DNA of 43,357 bases, taken from Candidatus Merdivivens pullistercoris. Lineage in GTDB: Bacteria > Bacteroidota > Bacteroidia > Bacteroidales > UBA932. The position numbers and the translations under genes are program-made. The notes beneath the pieces were generated by a model. It made no database searches and was not told the DNA's origin. It saw only the letters and a list, made by a program, of their open reading frames with translations. The stretch spans positions 1 through 43,357 of the forward strand of contig JADIME010000002.1 of assembly GCA_017694935.1 (NCBI GenBank), in the 5' to 3' direction. Below, piece by piece: positions 22,328 to 30,214 of this stretch (its first letter is position 1; every line of letters begins with the position of its first letter).

Positions 22328-23704
22328 ATGGAAATAATCAATCATTTTTTGCAGCAGGGACCCGACGGGAGGTGTGCTGAATTTTCCAAGGTACATAAAG
22401 GGGTAAATGTGGAATTGCCGCAGGGGGCTACTGTATTGGTAGTGGGCGGCGGCGGACGCTGCCATGCTATAGTGGATGCCTTGTCGAGAAGCCCGAAAGT
22501 CTCGAAGATATACTGTGCCCCGGGAAATGCCGGGATAGCTTCACAGGCGGAGTGTGTCCCGATTAAGGACAATGATGTCGAAGCCTTGAAGTCCTTTGCC
22601 TTGGACAGAGGGGTGGATCTCACGGTCGTTGGACCCGAAGCGGCGCTCGCGGCGGGTATCGCCGACAGTTTTTCTGAAGCGGGTTTGCGGATTTTCGGAC
22701 CGTCGAAGGCCGCCACGGCCATAGAGTCGAGCAAAGAGTTTGCAAAACGTCTCATGGCCAAATACGGTATCCCGACAGCAGCGTACCGCTCGTTTACCGA
22801 TTATGAGAGTGCTTTGGATTATGTAAAAGGGCATTCTTATCCTGTTGTCCTGAAATATGACGGGCTTGCCGCCGGCAAGGGCGTGGTGATAGCACAGGAT
22901 TTTGGACAGGCCCGCTCGGCATTGAAAGACATGCTTTCGGACAATGTCTACGGCAAGGACTCGAAAGTGGTCATAGAAGAGTTCCTGCAAGGCCCTGAAT
23001 TTTCTTTCCTTTGTCTTGTCGATGGCGAAAGGGTCTATCCGATGTTGCTTTCACAGGATCACAAACGTGCCTTTGACGGGGACGAAGGTCCCAATACCGG
23101 AGGAATGGGAGCGTATACCGGGCTGCCTTTCATCAGTGAGAACGACAAGGATTTTGCCTTTCACAATATAATGGAGCCGGCCGCCCGTGCCATGGTTGCC
23201 GAAGGGACCCCGTTCAAAGGTATCCTTTACGGCGGCCTGATGAAATGCGCCGACGGGATAAAGGTCATAGAGTTCAATGCCCGTTTCGGGGATCCTGAGA
23301 CAGAGGTAGTGCTGCCCCGTTTGAGAAGCGACATTTATGAAATATTTTCCGCCATCGCCGACGGGCGCGACCTGCATGACATCCCTGCTTTCAGAGATGG
23401 CATCCAGTGGGGTTACGAGCCTACAATCGGCGTGGTCATGGCTTCCAAAGGCTATCCGGGACACTATGAAAAAGGCTATGAAATAGGCGGGCTTGACAGT
23501 GATTTCGGGGAAGGTGTCAGAGTTTACCACATGGGAACGTCTTTCGTGGACGGGCATTACAGGACTGCCGGCGGAAGGGTGCTGATAGTCGTGGCTTCCG
23601 CCCCGGACTTGAAAGAAGCCCGGGACAGAGCCTATAAGGCGGTTTCAATGATAGAGTGCCCTAATCTGTTTTACCGCAAGGACATAGGACACTGGGCACT
23701 GTAA
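22328..23704 (+). CDS. purD: Phosphoribosylamine-glycine ligase PurD (odd N-terminus)
   Basis: A 458-residue GAR synthetase of ATP-grasp fold. It shows VVLKYDGLAAGKGVVIA, NTGGMGAYTGLPF and IEFNARFGDPETE, all typical. Two features are unusual. About 33 residues precede the normal beginning (ATVLVVGG at 34). The usual GGREHA loop reads GGRCHA, with Cys45 in place of Glu. No alternative ATG lies nearer the fold. The first ATG is 6 bases after purH, so the extension is probably translated. Last gene of the pur operon; it converges on the flavodoxin gene. Confidence 0.94.
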   Translation: MEIINHFLQQGPDGRCAEFSKVHKGVNVELPQGATVLVVGGGGRCHAIVDALSRSPKVSKIYCAPGNAGIASQAECVPIKDNDVEALKSFALDRGVDLTVVGPEAALAAGIADSFSEAGLRIFGPSKAATAIESSKEFAKRLMAKYGIPTAAYRSFTDYESALDYVKGHSYPVVLKYDGLAAGKGVVIAQDFGQARSALKDMLSDNVYGKDSKVVIEEFLQGPEFSFLCLVDGERVYPMLLSQDHKRAFDGDEGPNTGGMGAYTGLPFISENDKDFAFHNIMEPAARAMVAEGTPFKGILYGGLMKCADGIKVIEFNARFGDPETEVVLPRLRSDIYEIFSAIADGRDLHDIPAFRDGIQWGYEPTIGVVMASKGYPGHYEKGYEIGGLDSDFGEGVRVYHMGTSFVDGHYRTAGGRVLIVVASAPDLKEARDRAYKAVSMIECPNLFYRKDIGHWAL

Positions 23705-23737
23705 ACGGAAAGAGGTCCTGATTATTTTACCCAATCT

Positions 23738-24301
23738 TTATTTCACCCAGTCTTCTACGCTTGCCTTTGTGGCGCGGTTGAGGAGCCTGCCTGTCTGCCA
23801 GTTTATGGACGGGTAGGCTTTTTTCAATGCATTCTCGGAGTTGTTTATCCCGCTTCCACCGGAAGTGGCGAACGGTATGACAGTCTTGCCGGAGAAATCG
23901 TAAGTCTCAAGGAACGTGTTGATTACTCTCGGTGCAAAGTTCCACCATATCGGAAAGCCCAAGTAGATTACATCGTATTCGGAGGCATTTTCGAGCCCAG
24001 CCTTGATGGCAGGACGAGAACTGCTGTCGTTCATCTCTATGCTGCTGCGTGAAGACTTGTCGTTCCAGTTCAAGTCTGCCGATGTGTAAGGCTTTTCCGG
24101 CTCAATGCTGTAAAGGTATCCGCCTATGGCGTCCGCTATCATTCCGGCTACTTCTTCTGTAGTCCCTGTGGCTGAAAAGTATGCCACCAATGTTTTTGTC
24201 TCTTTCATTCCGTTTCCCGTTTTTATTCCGTCATTGTTTTGTGCAAAGGCCGTGAGGCATGTCGCGAAGGCCGTTGCCATCAGTGTTATGATATTTTTCA
24301 T
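23738..24301 (-). CDS. Exported flavodoxin-like protein
   Basis: A 187-residue protein with a signal peptide (about 1-20, cleavage after AFA) and a flavodoxin domain. The FMN phosphate loop is SATGTTEEVAG at about residues 43-53. YLGFPIWW and FATSGGSG are the other FMN-contacting loops. This is the flavodoxin_4-like group that Bacteroidota often export. It would carry electrons, or act as a quinone or flavin reductase partner, in the periplasm; the partner is unknown. It has its own promoter and splits folD from the pur operon. Confidence 0.88.
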   Translation of the reverse strand: MKNIITLMATAFATCLTAFAQNNDGIKTGNGMKETKTLVAYFSATGTTEEVAGMIADAIGGYLYSIEPEKPYTSADLNWNDKSSRSSIEMNDSSSRPAIKAGLENASEYDVIYLGFPIWWNFAPRVINTFLETYDFSGKTVIPFATSGGSGINNSENALKKAYPSINWQTGRLLNRATKASVEDWVK

Positions 24302-24343
24302 CGTAATAAAATTTTGTCAGTGTTCTGTTCCCTTTTGTCGATG

Positions 24344-24351
24344 CAAAATTA
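24344..24351 (-). promoter_or_regulatory. -7 box of the flavodoxin promoter
   Basis: TAATTTTG on the minus strand matches the consensus exactly, 43 bases upstream of the start codon. No clear -33 box. Confidence 0.5.
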
Positions 24352-24417
24352 ACCGTTATTTGAGGTGCGCGGCCTATCAATTTTCCGTTAATAATGATAC
24401 ATTTTACGGAAATTTAG

Positions 24418-24425
24418 TAATTTTG
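24418..24425 (+). promoter_or_regulatory. -7 box of the folD promoter
   Basis: TAATTTTG followed by CGGA matches the -7 consensus, 60 bases upstream of folD. The -33 region is weak. Confidence 0.5.
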
Positions 24426-24484
24426 CGGAGCCTGCAAGGAGGCCTTGCTGCAATTTTATGTTTCGTGTATAGTAAAGAGGTGTT

Positions 24485-25336
24485 ATGATAATAAGCGGTA
24501 AAGATTTGTCGGTCAGGATGAAGGCCGAAATGGCGGAAGAAGTGAAACAGTTGTCGGAAAAATACGGACGTGCCCCTCACCTTGTAGTGGTGTTGGTAGG
24601 CGATGATCCTGCGAGCGTTTCGTATGTTACCGGAAAAAGCAAGGCATCGGAGGCTTTGGGCATCAGGAACACGACGATACGCAAGGATGTGTCCATTTCC
24701 GAAGAAGAACTGCTGGGAGTGATAGACGATCTGAACAATGATCCTGGTGTGGACGGTATCCTGATCCAATTGCCTTTGCCGAAACATATCAACTCGGACA
24801 GGGTAATAGCGGCAGTGCGGCAGGACAAGGATGTGGACGGTTTCCATCCTCTCAACGTTGCCGACCTTCAGTTGAAACGCCCCTGCACGCTTCCATGCAC
24901 TCCAATGGGTGTCATGCTCATGCTCAAAGAAGCCGGCATAGACATTCAGGGCAAACGTGCAGTCGTTGTCGGACGGAGCAACATAGTAGGCCTGCCGGTT
25001 GCAAAGCTCCTGCTCGATGCAAATGCCACCGTCACCATAGCCCATTCCCGTACCAAAGACCTTGCTTCCGTGACCCGTGAGGCCGAGATATTGGTAGTGG
25101 CGATAGGCCGTCCGAAATTCATCACTGCCGATATGGTTTCGGAAGGCGCCGTTGTCATGGATGTCGGAGTAAACAGGGATCCTGTCACTGGAAAACTCTG
25201 CGGGGATGTGGATTTCGATGCAGTGGCTCCGAAAGCGTCAGTCATAACGCCAGTGCCCGGCGGACTTGGCCCTATGACCATAACCTGCCTCATGCGCAAC
25301 ACCATAGACCTGTTCCGCCGTCATCAGGGGGAGTGA
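24485..25336 (+). CDS. folD: Methylene-THF dehydrogenase / cyclohydrolase FolD
   Basis: A 283-residue bifunctional enzyme that makes 10-formyl-THF from methylene-THF. The catalytic Tyr and Lys are in VSYVTGKSKAS. DGILIQLPLPKH and KDVDGFHP are family signatures. The nucleotide-binding loop is VVGRSNIVGLPVAKLL, and TPVPGGLGPMT is near the end. Its product feeds PurN and PurH of the upstream cluster. It is transcribed alone and ends before a bidirectional terminator. Confidence 0.97.
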   Translation: MIISGKDLSVRMKAEMAEEVKQLSEKYGRAPHLVVVLVGDDPASVSYVTGKSKASEALGIRNTTIRKDVSISEEELLGVIDDLNNDPGVDGILIQLPLPKHINSDRVIAAVRQDKDVDGFHPLNVADLQLKRPCTLPCTPMGVMLMLKEAGIDIQGKRAVVVGRSNIVGLPVAKLLLDANATVTIAHSRTKDLASVTREAEILVVAIGRPKFITADMVSEGAVVMDVGVNRDPVTGKLCGDVDFDAVAPKASVITPVPGGLGPMTITCLMRNTIDLFRRHQGE

Positions 25337-25363
25337 TGCCAGCCAATCAGCAATGCAAATAAC

Positions 25364-25535
25364 GATTATCCGCAAAATTACCTTTGACCTGAACATCCTT
25401 GTAGCTGTGGCCACGGCTGGAATTAAGATGTGGCTTTGTAATTTGTTGTGTGTTAATATGTTGTAAATATCAAGGAAAAAATCACTGTGGATTCTGACGG
25501 CTTAGAAACGTCTCAGAATCCACATTCGTTTTTTG
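25364..25535. repeat. Intergenic repeat copy A with terminal hairpin
   Basis: Begins GATTATCCGCAAAATTAC (25364-25381), identical to copy B at 30220-30237. It shares with B CTTGTA (25398), CTTTGTAATT (25434) and AAAAAATCAC (ending 25485) at exactly the same spacing. The hairpin that follows has a different sequence from that of B. On the minus strand the head holds a -7 box, TAATTTTG. It lacks about 55 bp present in B and C. Confidence 0.75.
25486..25534. terminator. Bidirectional terminator between folD and the flavin reductase gene
   Basis: A perfect 12-bp stem (25486-25497 with 25513-25524) is followed by six T's at 25529-25534 on the plus strand. Six A's at 25476-25481 give a T run on the minus strand. 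It suits the two convergent genes and forms the terminal hairpin of repeat copy A. Confidence 0.85.
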
Positions 25536-25569
25536 TTCCGTTTTTATAACTACTTGGCGTTCTGTATAT

Positions 25570-26163
25570 TCACGAGATTGAGGTTAATTCCTGCCGTGGC
25601 AACAACTTTATCCGTTTCCCGTCTGAAAATGCATTGCCGACTTTTTCGCCGAGTTTTAGGTATGTGTTGTTGAACGGGTCGAAAGTTATGGGTGCGGCTT
25701 TGGCCGGGTCTACATTCCCGTTTTTGTCCAACACCCTTTCATCCACGCTTACATTGACGATTTCGCCACGCATCATGCCCGTTTCAGGGTTGTAGTCTTT
25801 CAGACGGCATTCAAGGGCGATGGGAAGTTCGTCTATCAGCGGCGCATTGACAAAGGCGGATTTGGTCGTGTGGAATCCTGATTTTGCTAATTTGTCCGGC
25901 ACTCTGTTGCCTGAAACTATGCCGAGGTAGTCGCATTCGGCTACGTGGGCTGTGTCTGCCATGCTGACCGTGAACGCGCCGGTCTTCAATATGTCTTTAA
26001 CCGTCTTATGACCGCTGCTCAGGCACATGCTGATTTCTTCCGAGTCGCTTATTCCGCCCCATGCGGCGTTCATGGCATTGGGCATGCCGTTCTCATCGTA
26101 TGCGGCGACAATGAGTACCGGCTGCGGATAGCTGAGCGGTTTCGCTCCGAAATTTTTTCTCAT
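25570..26163 (-). CDS. Flavin reductase-like FMN-binding protein
   Basis: A 197-residue protein of the flavin reductase-like (FMN-binding split barrel) family: NFGAKPLSYPQPVLIVAAYDENG, MNAAWGGI, FTVSMAD near 78 and EYLGIVSG-like CDYLGIVSGNRVPDK. Such proteins bind FMN and reduce flavins, or serve as small oxidoreductases; the substrate is unknown. The start ATG at 26163 is fixed by AAGGAGG seven bases upstream, a textbook Shine-Dalgarno that is rare in Bacteroidota and may point to transfer from a Firmicute-like donor. It lies 62 bases after the PfkB kinase gene on the same strand. Confidence 0.88.
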   Translation of the reverse strand: MRKNFGAKPLSYPQPVLIVAAYDENGMPNAMNAAWGGISDSEEISMCLSSGHKTVKDILKTGAFTVSMADTAHVAECDYLGIVSGNRVPDKLAKSGFHTTKSAFVNAPLIDELPIALECRLKDYNPETGMMRGEIVNVSVDERVLDKNGNVDPAKAAPITFDPFNNTYLKLGEKVGNAFSDGKRIKLLPRQELTSIS

Positions 26164-26170
26164 AATGTAT

Positions 26171-26177
26171 CCTCCTT
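26171..26177 (-). promoter_or_regulatory. Strong Shine-Dalgarno before the flavin reductase gene
   Basis: AAGGAGG on the minus strand with a 7-base gap to ATG. I do not see an equally strong one before other genes in the window. It decides the start at 26163. Confidence 0.7.
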
Positions 26178-26225
26178 GCTTGTATGTTTTCATTCGGCTT
26201 CAATATGAAACGTCGGTTCATTTTA

Positions 26226-27122
26226 TCAAAATATGTTCCGTAATGTATCGGGCAGTGCAGGCATCGCTCCGTATTGAGTACAAACGAATGCGGATACGTC
26301 CACAGCGGCCTTATGCGCCTCTTCTATGGATTTGCCTTGCAGTATGGAGGCGGTAAAAGCCGCCGTGAAAGAATCCCCGGCTCCGACAGTGTCTGCCGTT
26401 TTTACCTTCGGCGTGGGCAGAAAAGACATTGTGTCATGCCCGAATACGTAACTTCCTTTTGTGCCGCATGTCAGAATCAGGATGCCGATAGAGTATCTTT
26501 TTCTGATCGTATTGACTACCTGTTCGATTGTACCCGAAATGCCGATCATGCGGCTTATTATGTCAGTCTCTTCGTCATTCAGTTTCAGTATATTGCATTT
26601 GTGGAGCGACCGTTCTACCGTGTTCCTGTCATAAAAATCCTGTCTCAGGTTTATGTCGAAAATCTTTAAAGCTTCGTTTTCCTCGGGAATGGCATCCAGA
26701 AATGCATTGATCGTCTTTGCCGACACATGGTGCCTTTGGGCAAGAGATCCGAAAACTACTGCCTTTGTCTTTGCCGCAAGCCTTGCCAGTTTGTCTGTAA
26801 ACGGTATATTGTCCCATGCTACATTGTCTTTGATACTGTATTCCGGGATGCCTTTGCCGTCAATTGATATTTCAACTGTTCCTGTCGGTCTGTCAATGCG
26901 TTCGATGAAATCGGTGTCAAGGCTTTTTGCCCGGAGGATATTCAGTATATCATCGCCCGGCATGTCATATCCTACGGCACTGACAATCCTGCTGCAAAAT
27001 CCCAATTGTGAAACATGGTAGGCGAAATTGGCCGGGGCGCCTCCGAGTTTTCTGCCTTCGGGGAGCATGTCCCATAAGATTTCTCCTATTCCTACGACAA
27101 CATGGTTTTTATCGTTTTTCAT
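26226..27122 (-). CDS. PfkB-family sugar kinase (fructokinase-like)
   Basis: A 298-residue ribokinase-fold kinase. It shows VVVGIGEILWDMLPEG and KLGGAPANFAYH near the N-terminus, LNDEE in the middle, and the C-terminal ADTVGAGDSFTAAF with the catalytic Asp. The GEILWDxxPxG and GGAPANFA phrases are typical of fructokinases, so ATP-dependent phosphorylation of fructose or a related sugar is likely. The ATG at 27122 was preferred because the ATG seven codons upstream overlaps the promoter. No sugar transporter or hydrolase is next to it. Confidence 0.9.
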   Translation of the reverse strand: MKNDKNHVVVGIGEILWDMLPEGRKLGGAPANFAYHVSQLGFCSRIVSAVGYDMPGDDILNILRAKSLDTDFIERIDRPTGTVEISIDGKGIPEYSIKDNVAWDNIPFTDKLARLAAKTKAVVFGSLAQRHHVSAKTINAFLDAIPEENEALKIFDINLRQDFYDRNTVERSLHKCNILKLNDEETDIISRMIGISGTIEQVVNTIRKRYSIGILILTCGTKGSYVFGHDTMSFLPTPKVKTADTVGAGDSFTAAFTASILQGKSIEEAHKAAVDVSAFVCTQYGAMPALPDTLRNIF

Positions 27123-27140
27123 GAATGAGTCTTTTTTATG

Positions 27141-27148
27141 CAAACTTA
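27141..27148 (-). promoter_or_regulatory. -7 box of the sugar kinase promoter
   Basis: TAAGTTTG on the minus strand, 19 bases upstream of ATG 27122. It matches TAnnTTTG and predicts a very short leader. Confidence 0.5.
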
Positions 27149-27211
27149 GGGAAAAAACTGTCTTTCGTATATTTTTATCGGTTCTTTTACATTATTTATG
27201 CAATAAATTTT

Positions 27212-27219
27212 TAAATTCG
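27212..27219 (+). promoter_or_regulatory. Possible -7 box of the DUF4988 lipoprotein gene
   Basis: TAAATTCG differs from TAnnTTTG at one place and lies 28 bases before the start. It is weak, but it is the best candidate in the divergent gap. Confidence 0.3.
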
Positions 27220-27246
27220 CATGAACTAATAACAATTTTCAAAACT

Positions 27247-28542
27247 ATGAAATCTTTACAATTTTTCACCCGCCGGATGGCAATGCCGATGGTGTCTCTC
27301 CTGATTTTGGGGACAGTTTCGTGCCAGTATGATGACACTGAACTTAAAAATTCAATTGATGATCTGACAGGCCGTGTCGAGGCTTTGGAGGATTTCCGCG
27401 ATCAAGTCCAGTCGGATATACAATCTTTGCAGACTATCGTGGAGAAAATGCAGGAAGCGGTGACTGTCGCTGATGTCGAGGATAACGGGGACGGTTACAC
27501 TATCAGTTTTTCCGACGGTACGTCCGTGTCTATTAAAGACGGCAGGGACGGTCAGGATGGTGAAGACGGTAAGGACGGAGAAGACGGTAAGGACGGAGAA
27601 GACGGGATGACCCCTCCGACAATCATAGTAATGGAAGAGGACGGAATTTATTATTGGGGATATGAATATCCTGACGGTACTGAGGATTTTATCCGTGACA
27701 ATGACGGGAACAGGATTCCGGTCGGCGGAGGCATGGCACCTCAGGTAAGGATAAATCCACAGACAGGCAATTGGGAAATATCCACCGACGGCGGCCTGAC
27801 ATGGGAAGACACAGGCATGCCGTCTGCAGGAGGATCCGGAGAGTCCATATTCAAATCGGTGGAACTCAGCGAGGACGGCAAGTATGTACACATAATCCTT
27901 TCTGACGACAGCGTTTTCACTTTTGAAATGTACACTCCATTTGAAATAATATTCGAAACCACGGACATAGCAATGCAGACCGGCAAGACGGAAGAAATCC
28001 CGTTCACGCTGGAAGGTGCGGACGAGATGACAGTGGTCGAGACGATTGTAGAAGGCAATATTACGGCGGAAGTCACTGTCGACAGCGATTTCGGCGGGGG
28101 GACAATCTCGGTAACGGCTTCCGACGAAGAAGGACAGGCCAAGACAATCGTTTTTGTGAATGACGGCGGAGACAGGACTTTGATGAGGACTCTCAATATC
28201 GCCATATCGGAAAGCACCGCTCCCGTAACTTTGGAGATTACGTATGTGGGTGCTGACGACATACGTTTCAATGTCACTATGGACAAGAACCTTTGCGACA
28301 TGTATATGGTAGCGGCCGGAACCCCTCTTGTCATCGACCTGATATGGTGGGAAGAAGAACTGATGTGGAATTCACGTTGGACGGAAGACAGGAGTTTCTC
28401 TTGCGTTGAAGACGAACTGACGTACATAGAGCCGGGTGAAACCTATAAAATAGCCGTGGCCCCGTTCAAGAAAGAAGGTTACAGCTATGTGCCGATGGAG
28501 GATCAGGTGGTTACCATGGAAATAACGGCACCGATGGAGTAG
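27247..28542 (+). CDS. Surface lipoprotein with DUF4988/PL29-type N-terminus and collagen-like tract
   Basis: A 431-residue lipoprotein. The signal peptide ends in the lipobox LGTVSC with lipid Cys26. Residues 29-72 are a heptad-patterned coiled coil (IDDLTGRVEALEDF). Residues 73-97 (YTISFSDGTSVSIKDG) match the DUF4988 / PL29 N-terminal domain. Residues 99-120 are seven or eight Gly-X-Asp collagen-like triplets. GIYYWGYEYPDG belongs to the same domain. The remaining 270 residues look like beta-sandwich domains and are not recognised. The coiled coil and collagen-like stalk suggest a trimeric rod that lifts a C-terminal domain off the outer membrane. No lyase domain is seen. Start at 27247; upstream in-frame codons lack a signal peptide. 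Confidence 0.85.
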   Translation: MKSLQFFTRRMAMPMVSLLILGTVSCQYDDTELKNSIDDLTGRVEALEDFRDQVQSDIQSLQTIVEKMQEAVTVADVEDNGDGYTISFSDGTSVSIKDGRDGQDGEDGKDGEDGKDGEDGMTPPTIIVMEEDGIYYWGYEYPDGTEDFIRDNDGNRIPVGGGMAPQVRINPQTGNWEISTDGGLTWEDTGMPSAGGSGESIFKSVELSEDGKYVHIILSDDSVFTFEMYTPFEIIFETTDIAMQTGKTEEIPFTLEGADEMTVVETIVEGNITAEVTVDSDFGGGTISVTASDEEGQAKTIVFVNDGGDRTLMRTLNIAISESTAPVTLEITYVGADDIRFNVTMDKNLCDMYMVAAGTPLVIDLIWWEEELMWNSRWTEDRSFSCVEDELTYIEPGETYKIAVAPFKKEGYSYVPMEDQVVTMEITAPME

Positions 28543-28580
28543 GAGCCGGTCGGTCTTACAGTGTATTCAGGATTATTGGG

Positions 28581-28616
28581 GACGGCCCGGGTTTTCGGGC
28601 CGTCTTCATTTGTTTA
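28581..28616. terminator. Terminator between convergent lipoprotein and HAD genes
   Basis: A perfect 9-bp GC-rich stem (28581-28589 with 28596-28604, loop about 6 nt) is followed by a T-rich tail on the plus strand. It abuts the HAD stop codon and probably serves both directions. Confidence 0.8.
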
Positions 28617-29226
28617 TGTTAGCCTCGACGGCCATCCGCCAGTCTTCTCCGTTCAGAGGACAGTATGTGCGGAAACCTAATTTTCCCGCAGTATCGATAT
28701 TCGCTTTGCCGTCTTCCACGAAAAGGGTCTCGTCCGGTTTTATCCCGCTGTCTTCGAGCATGTACTTGAATATCCTTTCATCAGGCTTGGTGAATCCTGC
28801 CTTATATGAAAAATACATTTTGTCGAAGTACGCGTCCAGCGGGAGACCCCAGGGAAACCTTTCAGAGCAGGCCCAGTCCATGATGAACGGGTTGGTGTTG
28901 CTGAGCAGGTATGTGTTGTAGTGTCTGTCCCTGAGAGAGAGTATGTAGTCGAGTTTCTTCCGGCTGATGCCGGTGATGAAGGCAAGCCATGCATTCTGTA
29001 CTTGGGCGAAAGACAATTCCCGCCCTGAAAGTTCCTGCATTGCCGCAATAAAGCCTGCTGCATCGGTTTTCCCGTTTTCCACTTCAAGGAAAGCCCCGCT
29101 TTGCAGATATGGGTCAAGATATTTTTCCGCCTCCTGTATCCCTAACGATTTGAATGCCTCCACTGCTTTCTGTTTGTCCAGATCCGCAATGACGCCTCCG
29201 AAATCGAAAACTATGTTTTTTATCAT
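28606..29226 (-). CDS. HAD-family hydrolase (YihX-like phosphatase)
   Basis: A 206-residue haloacid dehalogenase-fold phosphatase. Motif I is VFDFGGVIADLD, where Asp8 is the nucleophile and the second Asp of DxD is replaced by Gly, as in the YihX/epoxide-hydrolase-like group. Motif II is YLLSNTN. Motif III is Lys in SYKAGFTKPD. Motif IV is LFVEDGKANIDTA. A small helical cap lies between I and II. Such enzymes act on sugar phosphates or similar metabolites; the substrate cannot be told here. Cytosolic. Confidence 0.9.
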   Translation of the reverse strand: MIKNIVFDFGGVIADLDKQKAVEAFKSLGIQEAEKYLDPYLQSGAFLEVENGKTDAAGFIAAMQELSGRELSFAQVQNAWLAFITGISRKKLDYILSLRDRHYNTYLLSNTNPFIMDWACSERFPWGLPLDAYFDKMYFSYKAGFTKPDERIFKYMLEDSGIKPDETLFVEDGKANIDTAGKLGFRTYCPLNGEDWRMAVEANINK

Positions 29227-29243
29227 CCACGTGTTTTTTAGTA

Positions 29244-29260
29244 CGTCCGTCGTAAGGACG
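29244..29260 (-). other. Stem-loop in the leader of the HAD gene
   Basis: CGTCC at 29244-29248 pairs with GGACG at 29256-29260, 18 to 34 bases upstream of the start codon. Function unknown. Confidence 0.3.
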
Positions 29261-29300
29261 ATGTTTATTTCCGCAATTTATTGAAAATTTCTGTCAAAGG

Positions 29301-29308
29301 CAAAAATA
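29301..29308 (-). promoter_or_regulatory. -7 box of the HAD gene promoter
   Basis: TATTTTTG on the minus strand fits the consensus, 75 bases upstream of the start at 29226. Confidence 0.5.
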
Positions 29309-29314
29309 CATAAG

Positions 29315-29378
29315 AAGGGCGACCAACAAGGATGAATTTCAAGCGTAACGCAGAAATTGCCCTCTTTAGTCGCCCATC
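29315..29378. other. Inverted repeats downstream of the BACON-like lipoprotein gene
   Basis: GGGCGAC near 29317 and GTCGCCC near 29369 form an outer 7-bp inverted repeat. AATTTC and GAAATT form an inner one. A T-rich stretch follows on the minus strand. It may act as a weak terminator for the lipoprotein gene that ends at 29410. Confidence 0.35.
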
Positions 29379-29409
29379 TGTTGCCTTCTGTACACGGCGG
29401 GTGTGTGTC

Positions 29410-30150
29410 CTACTCTTCCGGCATGGTGAACTCTACGCGCTTAAGATCGGTGGTAGCCGTTCCGTTGGCATATCCGAAAGCATGGAGGGTATATGTATTA
29501 CCCGGAGTGGCTCCCATGTTGGACTCAACGTCCCCAGACCTTACGTTGAGGCCGATGAACGGATCCTGAAGCAGGTATTCCAGCATCTCTTCATCGCTCA
29601 TGCCTTCGTATTTGGAACTTGGCTGGCAGCCCCATGTGTACGGATCGCTGTTGGTCGTGGATATCTTGAACCAATATGTGTAGGAGTCGATGATTTCCAC
29701 ATCAATGCTGATCTTGTTGTCTGACAGGTTTGCCTTGTTGGTCTTGAACTCTGCCGTGCTTACCTCTGAGAATACTATTCCCTGCAATGAAGCGGCCATG
29801 GCCACGGCTGCATATTCGGTTTCAGGGCTAAGCGAAAATTCGATGTCCTGCTCGCCCGTGTATTCATCTACAGTGAAAGAAATGGTCCCTGGTACTGAAC
29901 AGTCGAAAGAGTGTATCCATTCGTTGGATTCCGAAGAGGCCTCCACGTTGAGGGAATCGTTTTGGTTTTCGATAGTGTAGGTTATTGAAAATACGCCCCC
30001 GTCCGCAGGGACTTCAATGCTTTCCTGCAAAGACAGTTCAGGATCCGGAGTCTTGGGGTCGTCAGGTTCGACAGGTTCAGTCTTGTCGCATGAAACGGCA
30101 AGAACGGCAATGACCGCGGAGGTCATGAATGTAAAAAATCTCGTTCTCAT
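29410..30150 (-). CDS. BACON-like domain lipoprotein
   Basis: A 246-residue lipoprotein with lipobox LAVSC (Cys21), then a Pro/Asp/Glu-rich tether (about 22-40). A BACON-like beta-sandwich follows at about 42-120: VPADGGVFSITYTIEN, SNEWIHSFDC and the closing EYTGEQDIEFSLS. BACON domains in Bacteroidales are thought to bind carbohydrate or mucin and often precede enzymes. Here the rest (SDNKISIDVEIIDSYTYWFKI and beyond) is not recognised as an enzyme. No polysaccharide-use genes stand beside it. Probably exposed on the outer membrane. Confidence 0.75.
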   Translation of the reverse strand: MRTRFFTFMTSAVIAVLAVSCDKTEPVEPDDPKTPDPELSLQESIEVPADGGVFSITYTIENQNDSLNVEASSESNEWIHSFDCSVPGTISFTVDEYTGEQDIEFSLSPETEYAAVAMAASLQGIVFSEVSTAEFKTNKANLSDNKISIDVEIIDSYTYWFKISTTNSDPYTWGCQPSSKYEGMSDEEMLEYLLQDPFIGLNVRSGDVESNMGATPGNTYTLHAFGYANGTATTDLKRVEFTMPEE

Positions 30151-30214
30151 AATAGTAGAAAATAAAAATTGTACGTTTATTCCGACAAAATCAGATAAAT
30201 TTCACCACATTTTA

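Noticed and set aside
25345..25480. tRNA or riboswitch in the gap after folD
   Set aside because: No cloverleaf or T-loop sequence, and the gap lies downstream of a gene. It is explained by repeat copy A and its terminator.
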